From positions 40,802 through 104,801 of the forward strand of contig NW_013651788.1 in NCBI RefSeq assembly GCF_000499385.1: DNA of 64,000 nt, given 5' to 3'. Position numbers and translations under genes: made by a program. This document shows, piece after piece, positions 10,847 through 22,509 of the stretch. Under the pieces are notes generated by a model, which did no database searches, was not told the origin of the DNA, and saw only the letters and a list, made by a program, of their open reading frames with translations. The DNA is from Eimeria necatrix. Its lineage: Eukaryota > Apicomplexa > Conoidasida > Eucoccidiorida > Eimeriidae. Position 1 is the stretch's first letter, and each line of letters opens with the position of its first letter.

Positions 10847-11224
10847 TGAAGCAACGGCAACTGCAGCAGCAGCGGCGGCACGGGCGGCAACAGCAAGTGC
10901 GGCAGCAGCAGCAGCAAAGACGGCTGGGCCACTTGTGCAGGGCGCAAGGCCAGGCAGCAACCGCAATGGCAGAAGCAGCAGCAGCAGCAGCAACACGAAC
11001 TGCAGCAGCAGCTGCTGCTGCTGCACCTTCTCTGACGGCTTCCGCGCAAGCTCTGTGGACTCTCCGCTGCCTGGCGGGTCCTGCAGTTTCTTGAAGATAT
11101 CATATGAGGAAGAAAATGCGGCTTGCATGCGCTGCTGCTGCTGCTGCTGCCGCTGCAGCAGCAACTCCCGCTGCGGCAGCAGCAGCAGCCGCTGCTGCGC
11201 ACAGCGGCTAGCGCCCCGGAACAT
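8105..11224 (-). CDS. Organellar ribosomal protein bL12 (L7/L12), spliced
   Basis: Minus-strand exons. 11224-11027 starts [11 protein letters not shown] and is a probable organelle-targeting leader. 10797-10701 reads [20 protein letters not shown] then DLCQEKLAQ, the L12 N-terminal dimerisation domain. 9442-9344 is an Ala/Pro/Gly hinge. About 9197-8969 reads [18 protein letters not shown] and [19 protein letters not shown]. 8178-8105 reads [20 protein letters not shown], ending ALE and a stop. The last two together form the L7/L12 C-terminal domain that recruits elongation factors. Exons 1-3 are phase-consistent; the 9344/9197 join is not settled. The last intron lacks a GT donor: alignment places it after the first base of the KKG glycine codon, followed by GAAAG. 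Mitochondrial or apicoplast location cannot be decided here. Introns contain the telomere-like and AT-rich arrays of 8.2-10.7 kb. Confidence 0.88.
8190..8400. repeat. Tandem AGAGCACAACAACAAGCGTC + CAG units inside the last bL12 intron
   Basis: About five units of AGAGCACAGCAACAAGCGTC, each followed by a variable CAG run. It lies just upstream (in the sense of the gene) of the final bL12 exon. Confidence 0.8.
8440..8950. repeat. A-rich tandem array, intronic
   Basis: Imperfect 20-25 bp units of the type AGCAGCAAATAAAGAAACAA on the plus strand, poly-T-like in the sense of the bL12 gene. It is pyrimidine-rich intron filler. Confidence 0.85.
9605..9862. repeat. AAAATAA / AATTAAAAT simple repeats, intronic
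   Basis: First units such as GAAATTAAAATAATAAAAG, then a regular AAAAT pentamer array at about 9765-9857. Confidence 0.9.
10040..10135. repeat. TTTA tetranucleotide array
   Basis: A near-perfect ATTT/TTTA run of over 20 copies in the bL12 intron. Confidence 0.95.
10235..10395. repeat. AATT / TTAA array
   Basis: Self-complementary AATTAATT runs, capable of forming hairpins, in the bL12 intron. Confidence 0.9.
10491..10684. repeat. Two telomere-like AAACCCT tracts flanking a 75-base unique segment
   Basis: Tracts at 10491-10555 (about 9 copies) and 10636-10684 (about 6-7 copies). On the minus strand the second tract begins about 17 bases after the exon 2 donor of bL12. The unique segment between them has an acceptor-like TTACAG and an open frame, so a further small exon cannot be excluded. 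Confidence 0.9.
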
Positions 11225-11914
11225 TTTACTTCGCAGCTAGGCGAACCCCACAGGCATCAAACCCCAGCAGCTTCTGCTGCTGCTGCTGCTGCTGCTAGCG
11301 CCCCTGCTGCCGCTCTTGCTGCTGCTCGCGACCTGGCTGTTGCTGCTGCTGCCGATGGCTGGGCCCCTGCTGCTGTTGCTGCTGCTGCTGCGCTATGCTT
11401 ATAGTGCACCCTTGGGCCATTCAGTGATGTTTTCTGTCTAAAAGAGCAGTCTAGGCTGCTGCCGACTGCAGCAGCAACAGCAGCAGCAGCGCGATGGCGC
11501 AGAGCAGCAGCGAGCAGCAAGGGCAGCAGCAGCAGCACAGATGCAGCACCGTGCTGCTGGCCGCTTTAAAAAGCAGGTATTAAAATGCCAATTATTTATT
11601 TAACTCTTCGCGGGCTCTAGTATTCGTGCATGCAGCAGCAGCAGCTGCTGCTGCCGCTGCTGCTGCTGCTGCTGCTGCTGCATGCGAGAGCACAGGCAAG
11701 AGACTCACTCGGCTGCAGCCGCTGCCGCCTCAGAGCAGCAGCAGCAGACACAGCAGCAGCAGCCTGTGTTAAAACTTATCCTGGGGTTTAATATGCACCT
11801 TATGCCTTTGTAGGCATACTCAACTGCTGCAGCAGCAGCAGCAGCAGCAGCGCACTGCTCCCAGCTGTGCCTGCGGTGTCTTGACAGCGCCACAACGGCC
11901 CCCATCGACCCCCG

Positions 11915-11949
<35 letters not shown>

Positions 11950-12006
11950 GCCAACTGTTTCTCAACAGTAAAGACACATCAGTTGCTGCGAACCGCCGCT
12001 GCTGTG
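11225..12006. other. Divergent intergenic region between bL12 and the hydrolase-fold gene
   Basis: Both neighbours start outward from this stretch. It holds CAG/CTG arrays, an AT-rich patch near 11575-11615 and ATGCAT-type sequence near 11627. It is the likely shared promoter region, but no defined element can be named. Confidence 0.5.
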
Positions 12007-12333
12007 ATGCGGCTACAGCAGCAGTCGCTGCTGCTGCTGCTGCTGTTGCTGCTAGGGGGGTCTGCCGCCCCGAGAGCAGCAGCAGAACAGCTCGCAGCAA
12101 GAAGGCCTGGAGATGTAGCAGCAGCGGCAGCAGCAGCAGCAGCTCCCGCAGCTGCTGCTTTCCCACAGCGCCCTTTTCTTGCAGCGCTCTCGCTGCCTTC
12201 TGACCCTACAGCAGCAGCAGCAGCAGCAGCAGCTGCTGCTGCTGCTGCTGCAGGGGACAGGCGCATGCGTTTTGCCACAGTGCTGCCGCGCTCTTCGAAG
12301 CCGCTGTGTCGCGTGCAGCCAGCAGCAAGCAGC

Positions 12334-12364
<31 letters not shown>

Positions 12365-12725
12365 ACAGCGCCCCTCTGCTGCTGCCTGCAGCTCGCCCAT
12401 TGGGTTTTGGCTTCAACTGGGGCAGCAAAAAGCAGAGAGAAAGGGAAGCAGCAGCGGCAGCAGCAGCAGCAGCAGCTGCTGCTGCTGATGTTGAGGCCTC
12501 AGAGTCGGAGCAGCCCTTGCTGCTGCAGCGCGCAAAGGGTGCCCTGCAGCTGCTGCAGCAGCAAGTGGGCGGTTTGGCTGTGCTGCTGCTGCTGCTGCTG
12601 CTGCTGCTTTTTCTGCGCTTGTTGCGTTCTCCTCTACCCTGTTTCTTTGGCTGCTGCTGCTGCTGCTGCTGCTGCGTGTGGTGCCCAGGTGGTGTATGCT
12701 GCTACTTGAGCCGCTGCTGCTGCTG

Positions 12726-12761
<36 letters not shown>

Positions 12762-13274
12762 AGGTGCGTCTGCAGCTGCAGCAGCACGAGCCCGAGCTGC
12801 GGGTTGTGGGGCGGTCTCTAGGGCGTTTGCTGCTGCAGTGTGCTGCCAGTTTGCTGCGGGCCAATTTGCTGTCTGCTGCGCTGCTGCTGCCGCTTTGTGC
12901 TGCTTCTGGCTTCGGCAGCAGCCTCGCCCGCGTTCGCCTGGATGACCCCTTCCTGCTGCAGTGCGTTGCTGCTGCTGCTGCTGCTGGTCGTGCTGCTGCT
13001 GCTGCTGGTCTCGGTGCTGCTGCTGCTCTTCAGCTGCTGCTGCTGCGGCGCTTCCTGCCGTCTCTGCTGCTGGTCTTCCTGCTGCTGCTGCTGCTGCTGC
13101 GATCTCCGCCGCCTCTGCTGTTGCTCCTTTACTGCAATAGCTGTTTCTGCTGCTGCATTTCTTTCTGTTGCTGCTGCTCTTGCTGCTGCTGCTGCCGCTG
13201 TTGATGCTGCTTCTGGTGCTGCTGCTGCGGCGGCCACTGCTGCGCTGCTCGGGTGCATGTGTGACACGTCTACT

Positions 13275-13311
<37 letters not shown>

Positions 13312-13417
13312 CAGGCAGTTGCAGCTCCCAGCGGGAGCAACCCCCGCACTTTACGGCCTAAACTTCATTGAGGTATGGCTACGGCCTTGTTGCGGCTTTT
13401 GCTGCTGCTGCTGCTGC

Positions 13418-13465
<48 letters not shown>

Positions 13466-13771
13466 GGTGTGTGCAAGCCCTGTACATACATTTGGTGTTT
13501 CTGCGACTCTCAGGTGTCCATTCCTTTAAATGAGGCCATCGGTAGTCAATTTAGAGAGGGAGGCGCACTGCAGCAGCAGCAGCAGCAGCAGCAGCAGCCG
13601 CAGCAGCAAGCGCAGCAGCAGCAGCAGCCAGTGCAGCAGCACCAGATGCAGCCAGGGGGGGTGAGTGCGCCCCTCTACGTGGACCTTCCGGGCAGCGAGG
13701 GCTTTGCGGCAACGCAGCAGCAGGTGCAGCAGCAGCAAGCACAGCAGCAGCAGCAGCAAGCGCTGCCTCAA

Positions 13772-13806
<35 letters not shown>

Positions 13807-13945
13807 GCAGCTTCAGGGATGGATGATACCTGCGGAGCAGCGCAGCAGCAAAAAGGCTCTGATCTGCCTGCACGGCTGGCTCTCTAATCGACAGGCCTGT
13901 TTGCCCTTTGTCGAGGCAGCAAAGCAGGTACAGCTTGCTGCTGCT

Positions 13946-13976
<31 letters not shown>

Positions 13977-14455
13977 TTGTTGTTGCTGCTGTTGCTGCTG
14001 CTGCTGCTGTGAGTGGTGCTTCTGCCTGCCGTGCGGTGGCTTCTCTCTTTGCTGCTCTCGTGCTTTTGCTGCTGATGCTGCTCTAACTGTTGCTGCTGAC
14101 GGCTTATGGAAAATTGGCCGCACATTCATTTGCTGCTGCTGCTGCTGCTGCTGCTGCCGCTGCTGCAGCTGAAGCTGCACCGCGACCACCACATTCTGCT
14201 GCTGGACATGCGGGGCAGCGGGGAGTCCTCTGCTTTCCGCCGTGCTGCTGCTGCAGCAGCAGCAGGCAGCAGCAGCAGCAGCAGCAGCAGCGGGGAGGGC
14301 TGGGCCGTGGAGGGCGCCGTGTCGCAGCTGGCCATAGACAGCCGCGAAGACTTAGCAGCAGCAATTCGTTTCCTGCAGCAGCAATTTGGAGTTAAAGAAA
14401 TTGGAGTTTATGCGCAAGGGGGAGCAGCAATGGGGGTGCTGCTGATGGTAAAGCC

Positions 14456-14497
<42 letters not shown>

Positions 14498-14558
14498 CAG
14501 CTTGCTTCTTCTTTGCGGCTGGGGTGTGCTACTGCCGCGTCTGCTGCTGCCGTCGAGC

Positions 14559-14592
<34 letters not shown>

Positions 14593-15236
14593 TGCAGGGG
14601 GCAGAGGCCGACTGGCTGCAGCAGCAAGGAGTTTCTCTCCAGCGAGTGCTGCTGGACTCTCCCATCTGCAACGCGCGGCTGCTGCTGCAGCAGCAGCCTC
14701 CAATTCGTCCCATTGCGCGTTCGGTGCTGCTGCTGCTGCAGCACTTGTCTTGGGGCCTGGGCAGCAAGTAAGGCGCCTTGCTGCAGCAGCAGCGACGCAG
14801 CAGCGTCAATTACTTCACCAGTAGCAGCAGCAGCAGCGCCTCCAGCGGCTGCTGCTGCAGCGTTTGCTGCTGCCCCCAGTGCTGCTGCAGCTAATGCGGC
14901 AGCAGCTAGTGCTGCAGCAGTTCAAGGTGCAGCAGCTTGAACTGCTGCAGCAGCAAGTGCTGCGACAGCCAATGGAGTGGCAGCAGCCACAGCAGCAGCT
15001 GCAGCAGCAGCAGCTGCTGCTGCAGCGGCTGCGGCAGCAGCAGCAGAGTTTGCGGATTGTTGCTGCTTCAGGCGGGCTTCGCAGCTGCGGCGCATTCGGT
15101 CTTGTTCAACTTTGAGCTGCTTGAAAGGAACAAAAACGACAATTTTAGTCAGCCAGAATGACAGGCTGAGGGTTTGGCCGCTGCTGCAGCAGCAGCTGCT
15201 GCTGCTGGACGAGAGCATGCGCCCGCGGTCCGTTCT

Positions 15237-15271
<35 letters not shown>

Positions 15272-15377
15272 TGCGTGGATGCAGCAGCTGGAGCTTGTGC
15301 CCGTGCACATTGTGCTGCTGCTGCTGCTGCTGCTAATTGCATGGAGCAGCAGCTGCAGCTTTTGCTCGTGCGCATTG

Positions 15378-15410
<33 letters not shown>

Positions 15411-15714
15411 AGGGCGACCTACTTGCTGAGCCACGGGGACCACTGCAACTTGGCAGCTGCGAACCCGGGCGCCTTCCGAGCAGCAGTTGCTGCTGCCTTC
15501 TCTAGCCCCTCGCTGCTGCAGCGGCTGTGGCAGGGGCTGCTGCCAGCAGCAGCAAGGCTTGCTGCTCCCCCAGCAGACTCTGTGCTGCTGACCCCCCGAG
15601 ACTTCTCCAACATGCAGGAGCAGCAGCAGCAAATCAAACTCCACGAGCAGCGGCTGCGGCAGCGAGAAAGACAGGTGCGCCTCAAGAAACGGACGTGGGA
15701 CATCTGCTGCAGCT

Positions 15715-15750
<36 letters not shown>

Positions 15751-15853
15751 GCTTAAGCTGCAGGTGTGCTATCGGGGTTGGCTGCGTGCGCCGCAGGAGG
15801 AAGAAGAGGAGCTGTTGGAGGAAGCCGATGCAGAAGACCGAGAAGACTACTAA
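12007..15853 (+). CDS. Alpha/beta-hydrolase-fold protein, nine exons, about 744 aa
   Basis: Exons: 12007-12564, 12764-12960, 13315-13372, 13514-13927, 14169-14447, 14598-14767, 15072-15227, 15413-15674, 15713-15853. All joins are phase-consistent. The N-terminus (MRLQQQS then poly-Leu, GGSAAPRA) resembles a signal peptide. Fold markers in order: ALICLHGWLSNRQACLPF (HG oxyanion strand), HHILLLDMRGSGES, EIGVYAQGGAAMGVLLM (nucleophile-elbow position), VSLQRVLLDSPICN, TTILVSQNDRLRVW (acid loop), and YLLSHGDHCN (catalytic His loop). This order matches Bem46/ABHD13-like hydrolases. The elbow, however, has Gln-Gly-Gly where the family has Ser, so activity is doubtful. The tail is Gln-rich and acidic (EEEEELLEEADAEDREDY). 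The last intron would be only 38 bases; a different last join is possible. Confidence 0.8.
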
Positions 15854-15865
15854 CTGCTGCTGCTG

Positions 15866-15900
<35 letters not shown>

Positions 15901-16090
15901 GCTGCAGCGGCTGCTGGGCGGTCTCGTAGATGAGACTGTGGCCGAACAGCAGCACTAGTAAGGCAGCACACACTTGTATAGTAGCGGGCGCTGCTGCTGC
16001 TGTTGCTGCTGCTGTTGCTGCTGCTGCAGACTGGCGAGCAGCCGTTTCTCGTTTTTGTCTTGGAGCTGCTGCTGCTTCTCCCAAGGCGGG

Positions 16091-16126
<36 letters not shown>

Positions 16127-16229
16127 GCCGCGCTGTGGGCTTAGAGTTAAGGGCTACAGACTGTCGAGGGATTGCCTTGCTGCCTTCGCTGGGACATTTT
16201 CTTTTGTTGTCTTTCCTATGTTGCTGCAT
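15854..16229. other. No confident gene; CTG arrays downstream of the hydrolase-fold gene
   Basis: Open frames on either strand are dominated by repeats. It probably contains the 3' untranslated region of the preceding gene. Confidence 0.5.
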
Positions 16230-16550
16230 GTGCGTGCTGTAGCTAGCTGTAGCTAGCTGTAGCTGACTTGGCTAGCTAGCTAGCTGTGAGTATCTATGGC
16301 TAGCTAGCTGGATCAACCTGTAGGTGTCCGGCTAGACTAAAGGCTGCGGCTAGCTGTGGACGGCTGTAGGTAGCTAGCTGTGGCTAGCTAGCTGTAGCTA
16401 GCTAGCTGCAGTCAGATAGCCATAGCTAGCTAGCCGCAGCTGGATGGATGGCTAGCTAGTTCCGTGGGTGACGCGACAAGACCCAGCTAGCTAGCCGCAG
16501 CTGCCCACAGCTAGCTAGCTGCAGCTGCCTACAGCTAGCTGAGGACTGGC
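16230..16550. repeat. TAGC tetranucleotide-derived array
   Basis: Imperfect (TAGC)n with GCTGTAGCTAGC variants. Similar arrays occur at 24356-24870, 31318-31375 and 32646-32960. TAGC repeats are self-complementary as GCTA/TAGC. Confidence 0.9.
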
Positions 16551-17061
16551 CCTCAATTAAGAAGCAGCAGCCATTTAGGAAGCTGTAGAGAAGGTCTTCT
16601 CAGCCAGACTCAGAAGCAGCAGCTGCTGCTGCAGCAGAAAGCAGCAGAGTGGCTGCAGCGGCTGCTTCCTGCCGCTGCTGCTGCTGCAGCACCAGCTCAG
16701 TCCCTGTTGCGGCTGATACCCAGAGCTGCCTACATGGCTGCTTTTTGCTGCAGCAGCTAGCTGCACGAAATTTCGTGCAGCTTTTCGTCCGCAACTGCAG
16801 CAGCAAGAGCAGCAGCAGCAGCAGTAGCAGCAGCAGCATATGTGTTATCCATCCCCTGCCTGCACACTCGCCCTGACGGCGACAACCCTTGCAGCAGTAA
16901 GTGCTCAGCAGCAGCAGCAGCAGCTTCAACAGCAGCAGCAGGGCCCCAGGGGCCCCCCGGGGCCCCACTGGCAAGCTGCAGCTAAGAGGGCTTCAGACAA
17001 TTAGTAGACCCTTAACAATCTGGAGCTGCGCTCGAGAGCAATGCAGCCAACAGCAGCAAGG

Positions 17062-17112
<51 letters not shown>

Positions 17113-17596
17113 CAGAAGACAGGACCACAGGAGGGGTGTGGGGCAGGGACTCCGGGGTTTGCGTCTAGCTGCAGGACGCCATGCAGCAGCAGCAGCTTCT
17201 GCAGAAGACAGGAGCTGCAACAGCAGCAGTTGCTGCTGCTTACACCTCGCAGCAGTCTGTGTGCCGTAGCGGCTGTTGCTGCTGCTGCTGCTGCGCCTGA
17301 CTGGTTGCTGTTGCTGGCAGCAGCGACTGCAGCGCAGCGGTTGCCACGCACATTGCGTTAAAATGAATATTAAGCAACAGCAAATCCATCAGGGACGGCA
17401 GCAGCAGCAGCTGCGCCGATCAGCGAGGCCCTCACGCAAGCCCCAAAGTGTAGCAGCAGCAGCAGCAGCAGCAGCAGCCAGAGTACACAATGTGTTAATA
17501 GATTTGGTTAGATATTTTTTCGCGCACCCTATTTAATGCTGCAGTATAATTGAATTGAAGCCTTCAGAGCGCCACCAGCGCCAGTTGCTGCAGCAG

Positions 17597-17628
<32 letters not shown>

Positions 17629-18347
17629 GCAGCATTACCGGCTGCTGCCCAGGGGAGGCTGAGCACGTCGGCGGTGCTAGGCCTTACAAAGCAATAAAGC
17701 GAAAAGCTTTTATTTTCTGTCTACTTTCTGTAGAGTCTGTTGCAGCAGCGTATACCCGCAGCAGCAGCAGCAAAACGCGAGAGAATACCAGCAGCAACCG
17801 CCTGCAGCAGCAGCTCGGAAGGGCCGTTGCTGCTGTTGTTGCTGCTGCTCCAGGGGCGCTCCCCGTGTCTCCTTTAAAGACAGGGATTGTGGCGCCCCGT
17901 AGCTCGCGCAGTGCTCTGCTGCGCCGCCGCAAGCAGCAGCAGCAGCAGCAGCAGGTGCAGTTAATGCAGCCGCTGCAGCTCCTGCAGCCAGCTCTACTGC
18001 TGCGTCGCTTGCCTAGAGCTTTTTGCAGTGTATGTACACCCCGACTAGCCCAGGGTGTTAAGGCGAGCTGCTTGAGCTTCCTGTTGGCCCAGTTGCTGCA
18101 AGGCACGCATAAGCAGCAGCAGCAGCAGCAGCGGCAGCAGCAGCAGCAGCCAGCTTAGATTTTTGACTAAGGCTTTAGATCTGGAGAGAAGGGGAGAATA
18201 GAGCGCAGTATAGAGACAGTGCTTTGAACGCAGCAGCAGCAGCAGCCGCAGCAGCAGCAGCAGCGAAAAGAGCAGCTGGCAGGCTACCGCGGCACCAGCA
18301 GCGCAGCAGCACGGCCGCCTTCTGCAGCAGCAAGGAGAGCAGCGCGC

Positions 18348-18381
<34 letters not shown>

Positions 18382-18402
18382 GTGCAGCACCGCTAGAGGC
18401 CA
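16551..18402. other. No confident gene in 1.85 kb of CAG/CTG-rich sequence
   Basis: Short open frames exist on both strands (for example 17865-18158 plus, starting MSPLKTGIVAPRSSRSALL, and 17684-18106 minus). None has a recognisable domain or a convincing exon chain. The plus-strand frame could be a 5' exon or leader of the gene at 18403. Confidence 0.45.
16759..16782. other. 24-bp perfect palindrome
   Basis: The left arm AGCTGCACGAAA is followed immediately by its exact reverse complement TTTCGTGCAGCT, with no spacer. It lies in non-coding, repeat-rich sequence. Confidence 0.9.
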
Positions 18403-18840
18403 ATGGCGAGTGGCTGGAGCCCAGACTTCCTGCAGGCCTCCGCCGCCTGCCTGTGGCAGCAGCCGCTGCTGCAGCCGCAGCGGGAGCTGGAGCAGCAAGA
18501 CGCGCAGCAGCAAGGTGACCCGCAGCAGCAGCAGCAGTGGGCTGAGGGGTCGGAGCAGCAGCTGCTGCAGCGGCGGCAGCAGCAGCAGCTGCGGCTCGAC
18601 GACGGCGCGGGCGCAGACGCTGCTGCTGCGTGTCTGCAGCCGCCGCGTACCTACGCGGAGCAGCAGCAGCGGCAGCAGCAGCAGCAGCTGCTGCTGCTGC
18701 AGCAGCAGCACCAGCAGGAGGAGCAGCGCCGCCACCTGCAGCGAAATCTTATGCAGCAGCTGCAGCCACCAGAAGGCCTCCATTGCGGGCCAGCGGGCCG
18801 TTTGGCTCTGAAACAGTTTTTTGAGCGTGAGTTCGGGTGC

Positions 18841-18874
<34 letters not shown>

Positions 18875-19179
18875 CAGCCGCTGCTGCTGCTGCTGCTGCT
18901 GCTAGAGCTTGTTCCTCAGTTTTGTGGTGCTGCAGCTGGGGCTTTCTTTGGAGCTGCAGGTTGTGCTGTATTCGCCCGCTCTGCTGCTGCTGCTGCTGTA
19001 GGCGCAGCAACTGCTTGCTTCGTTTGCTGCTGCTGTTGCTGCTGTAGGCGCAGCAACTGCTTGCTTCATTTGCTGCTGCTGTTGCTGCTGTTGCTGCTGC
19101 AGGTGCCTACGTGCTGTCTCGCGCGCCGCTTTCTGTGGAGTCATGTGGGCCCCGCGACCCTCGAGGGTCAGTGGCCAAG

Positions 19180-19219
<40 letters not shown>

Positions 19220-20158
19220 TGGTGCCGCCGCTGGCGCGTCAGGGCATGCAGAGCAACAGCAGCTTGGGCTCGGGAGCAGCAGCAGGAGGAGCAGCGCAGC
19301 AGGAAGGCAGCAGCGGGTGCGGGAGCGGCGAGGAGGGCGCTGCAGCAGCAACAGCAGCAACAGCAGCAACAGCAGCAACAGCAGCAACAGCAGCAGCAGC
19401 AGCAGCGCGGGCGAGCCTCGCGCCCGCCTCCCCAGCCATCATCGCCTGCCGCCGCTGGCAGCAAACTCAAGGCCTTGCAGACCCTCGTGCTGCAGCAGTT
19501 GTGTCGCTGCTGCGGGCTTTGGGGTTTCCCCGAAATCAAACTTATAAGGATTTGTTTCTTTCCTTTTTGCTGCCGCGGGCGCTGCAGCGGGTGCAGCGGC
19601 TTGCTGCGGAGCTGGCCAAGGCCCGGCAGGCTGCTGCAGCGGGCGGCAGGCAGCAGCAGCTCATGCTGCAGCAGCAGCAGCAGGCTGCTGCTGCTGCAGC
19701 AGAGCCCGCCACTGGCCGCAGGCGCGTCTCCGTCGACGCCGGCGGCGGCGGGCCCAGTGCTGCTGCTGCTGCTGCTGCTGCTGCCGTCGCCGCCACTGCA
19801 GCAGCCACCGCGGTGAACTGCGTCTCTGCTGCTGCTGCTGCTGCTGCAGCAAGAGCTGCAACAATCGAAGCTGTGCTGCAGCGCGCTGTAAGAGAACTCA
19901 CCCCCACCTTTCAGGTGCGGCCGCTGCAGCCGCTGCTGGCAGCACTTTTGGAGGCGCTGCTGCCGCAGCAGCCAGCCCCCCAGATCATGAAGCTGCTGCT
20001 GTCGGGCTCTCCTGCTGCAGCAGACTTCCTCAAGGTCAGTCAAGCCTCAGCAGCAGCAGCAGCGGCAGCAGCAACTCCAGTAGCGCTGCTGCCTTCACGG
20101 GGCTCTGGCTGTTCTTACTAGGCATTTTGAGAGCACCGCCCATTGTGAAAATGCTGCG

Positions 20159-20206
<48 letters not shown>

Positions 20207-20357
20207 AGGTAGCTGCGCTGCCAACACGGCAGTCAGTGTGGGTGCACCAGCCGTGGCGGTTTTATGACGAGGTGTCTGTACACCTGGATGCATGCGCTGC
20301 GCTGCTGCACCTCGATGTAACAGACGCGGTGCTGCGGCTGGTGTCAACGCACCCCAA

Positions 20358-20392
<35 letters not shown>

Positions 20393-21126
20393 CAGTGCGT
20401 GAGAGCGGGAACAGCGTGGCTGTGGAGGTGCTGCAGCGCCTCGACATGCTGCTGCAGTACGTTGCTGGCAGCAGGTGTCTGTACACTCTGCTGCTGTCTA
20501 TCTTGCGGCTGCGATTTCTGCATTCTTTGCTGCCTGTGGGGCGCTTCCGGATTGCAATAAAGAAGGCAGCAGGTGGCAGCAGCAGCAGCAGCAGCAGCAG
20601 CGCGCCAGCCATCCCCCCCAGCCCGGCCACGGCCCAGCAGCAGCAGCAGCAGCTCGACCTAGAGACAGGAGATGCTGCAGCAGGTGCTGCTGCTGCGACT
20701 GGCTGGGGCGGCGGCCTCGGCGGCCACTTCATCCCTATTGAGAGCGTAGCGCAGCAGCAGAAGCAGCAGCAGCAGCAGCAGCAGGCAGCAGCACAACGCG
20801 CTGCAGTCGAAGCAGCTGCTTCGGGCCCCAGCTGCGAGGCCTCGCCGGCACCTGACGGGCGCTCTCCCAGTGCAGCAGCAGCAGCAGCAGCAGCAGAAGC
20901 TCGGGGACCCGTGAGCGGCCTCGCTTCCGCTGCAGCAGGTGACGACCCCAGCAGCAGCAGCAAAAGCAGCAGCAGCAGCGAGTGCTGCGGCGTGGAGTGC
21001 GAAGCAGTGTGGGGTACTGTTCGTTTGCTGCTGTTTGCTCGTGCTGCTTTTCTCTTCGGCGAAGCAGAAACAGCAGATCCTCAAGCTGCCTTGGCCCAGT
21101 TTGCCCTGCATGCAGCGCAGTAAGCC

Positions 21127-21163
<37 letters not shown>

Positions 21164-21461
21164 CGGGCGGTGCTGCAGCCTTTGCTGCTGCGGCTTTGGC
21201 TGGGGCTGGTGCTGCAGTCTTTGCTGCTGCTGCTACCTTTGTTGCCGCTCGGGGGTGCTGCTGTCGGGTGTCCTACTGTTCCCGTCTGGGGTCTTATGAT
21301 GCTGCTGTTGCTGCTGCTGTTGCTGCTGCTGTTGCTGCTGCGGCAGCGTGGGTCTTGACGACGAGGATTCGCCGCAGTTGCAGCAGCTGCTGTTTGCTAG
21401 GGACACCAGAGAAGAGCTCCGCAGCTGCAGGGTCAAGGTGAGCAGCGATGCTGCTGCTGCC

Positions 21462-21492
<31 letters not shown>

Positions 21493-21883
21493 CGCTGCTG
21501 CTTGCGAGACTGCGGGCGCTGCTATCTCTGGTGCTACTTCATGCAGCAGCAAGAGTAGCAGCACGTGGGGCGACAAGCTGCACTTCTTCGACAAGAATGC
21601 TAGCGCTGCTGCTGCTGGCGCTGCTGCTGCTGCCACCACTACTGCTGCTGCCGCTGCTGCTGCTGCTGCTGCTGTCTGCAGTCTAGCGGCGACCTGCTGG
21701 ACGCCTCTTTGCTGCTGCTGGCGCCTCCCGTGCTTCGCTGCTTGTCGCGGTGTCTCAGCAGCAAATTGCTGCGGCAGCCTTCGCAGCATTCTTTTTGTTC
21801 TTTGGGTGAAGATGCAGCAGCAGGTCAATTCCTGGGCCTCACGCTGCTAGGTGAGCGTTGTTGCTGCTGCTGGTGGAGAAAGC

Positions 21884-21922
<39 letters not shown>

Positions 21923-22476
21923 ACTGCTGCCCATGTTGCTGTAGCTGCGGCTGCTGCTACACAGGCTGCTGCTGCAGGGACGCTGCAGCCAGTTTCTGAG
22001 TCTTTTCTGCTTTCTGGATCTTGTATTGCCGATACTGCTGCTATTCTTACTCCTGCTGCTGCTGCTTCTGCTGCTGCTGCGCATCAGGGCTGTCTGCGCC
22101 GTACGTGGGTCTCATGAAGTTCTTGCTGGAGTCGCCTCCGACTGCTGCTGCGCTTGCTGTTGGAGCCCAGCTCACTTCGCAGCAGCAGCAGCAGCAGCAG
22201 CAAACGAGGAGCTATTTGAAGCCGAGCCACGCCGAAGGGAGCGGCAGCAGTAGCAGCAGGAGCAGCGGCAGCAGCAGCAGCTGCGGTAAGAGCAATCATG
22301 AGCCGCAGCAGGCCGGAGCGCAAGAACTGCATATACCAGCAGCAGCAGCAGAACCGACATGTGCAGCAGCAGCAGCTGCTGCTATAGGAGCTCGGGAGCT
22401 GAAAGGCAGCATATTTGATGAGGGCAACGAACACGAGACCCCCTTTGCTTCCCCCGCTATACGGTCAGCAGCACCC

Positions 22477-22509
<33 letters not shown>

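Noticed and set aside
19168..20043. Minus-strand open frame of 291 codons
   Set aside because: It is antisense to exon 2 of the phase-consistent eleven-exon gene and consists largely of Cys, Ser and Leu repeats.
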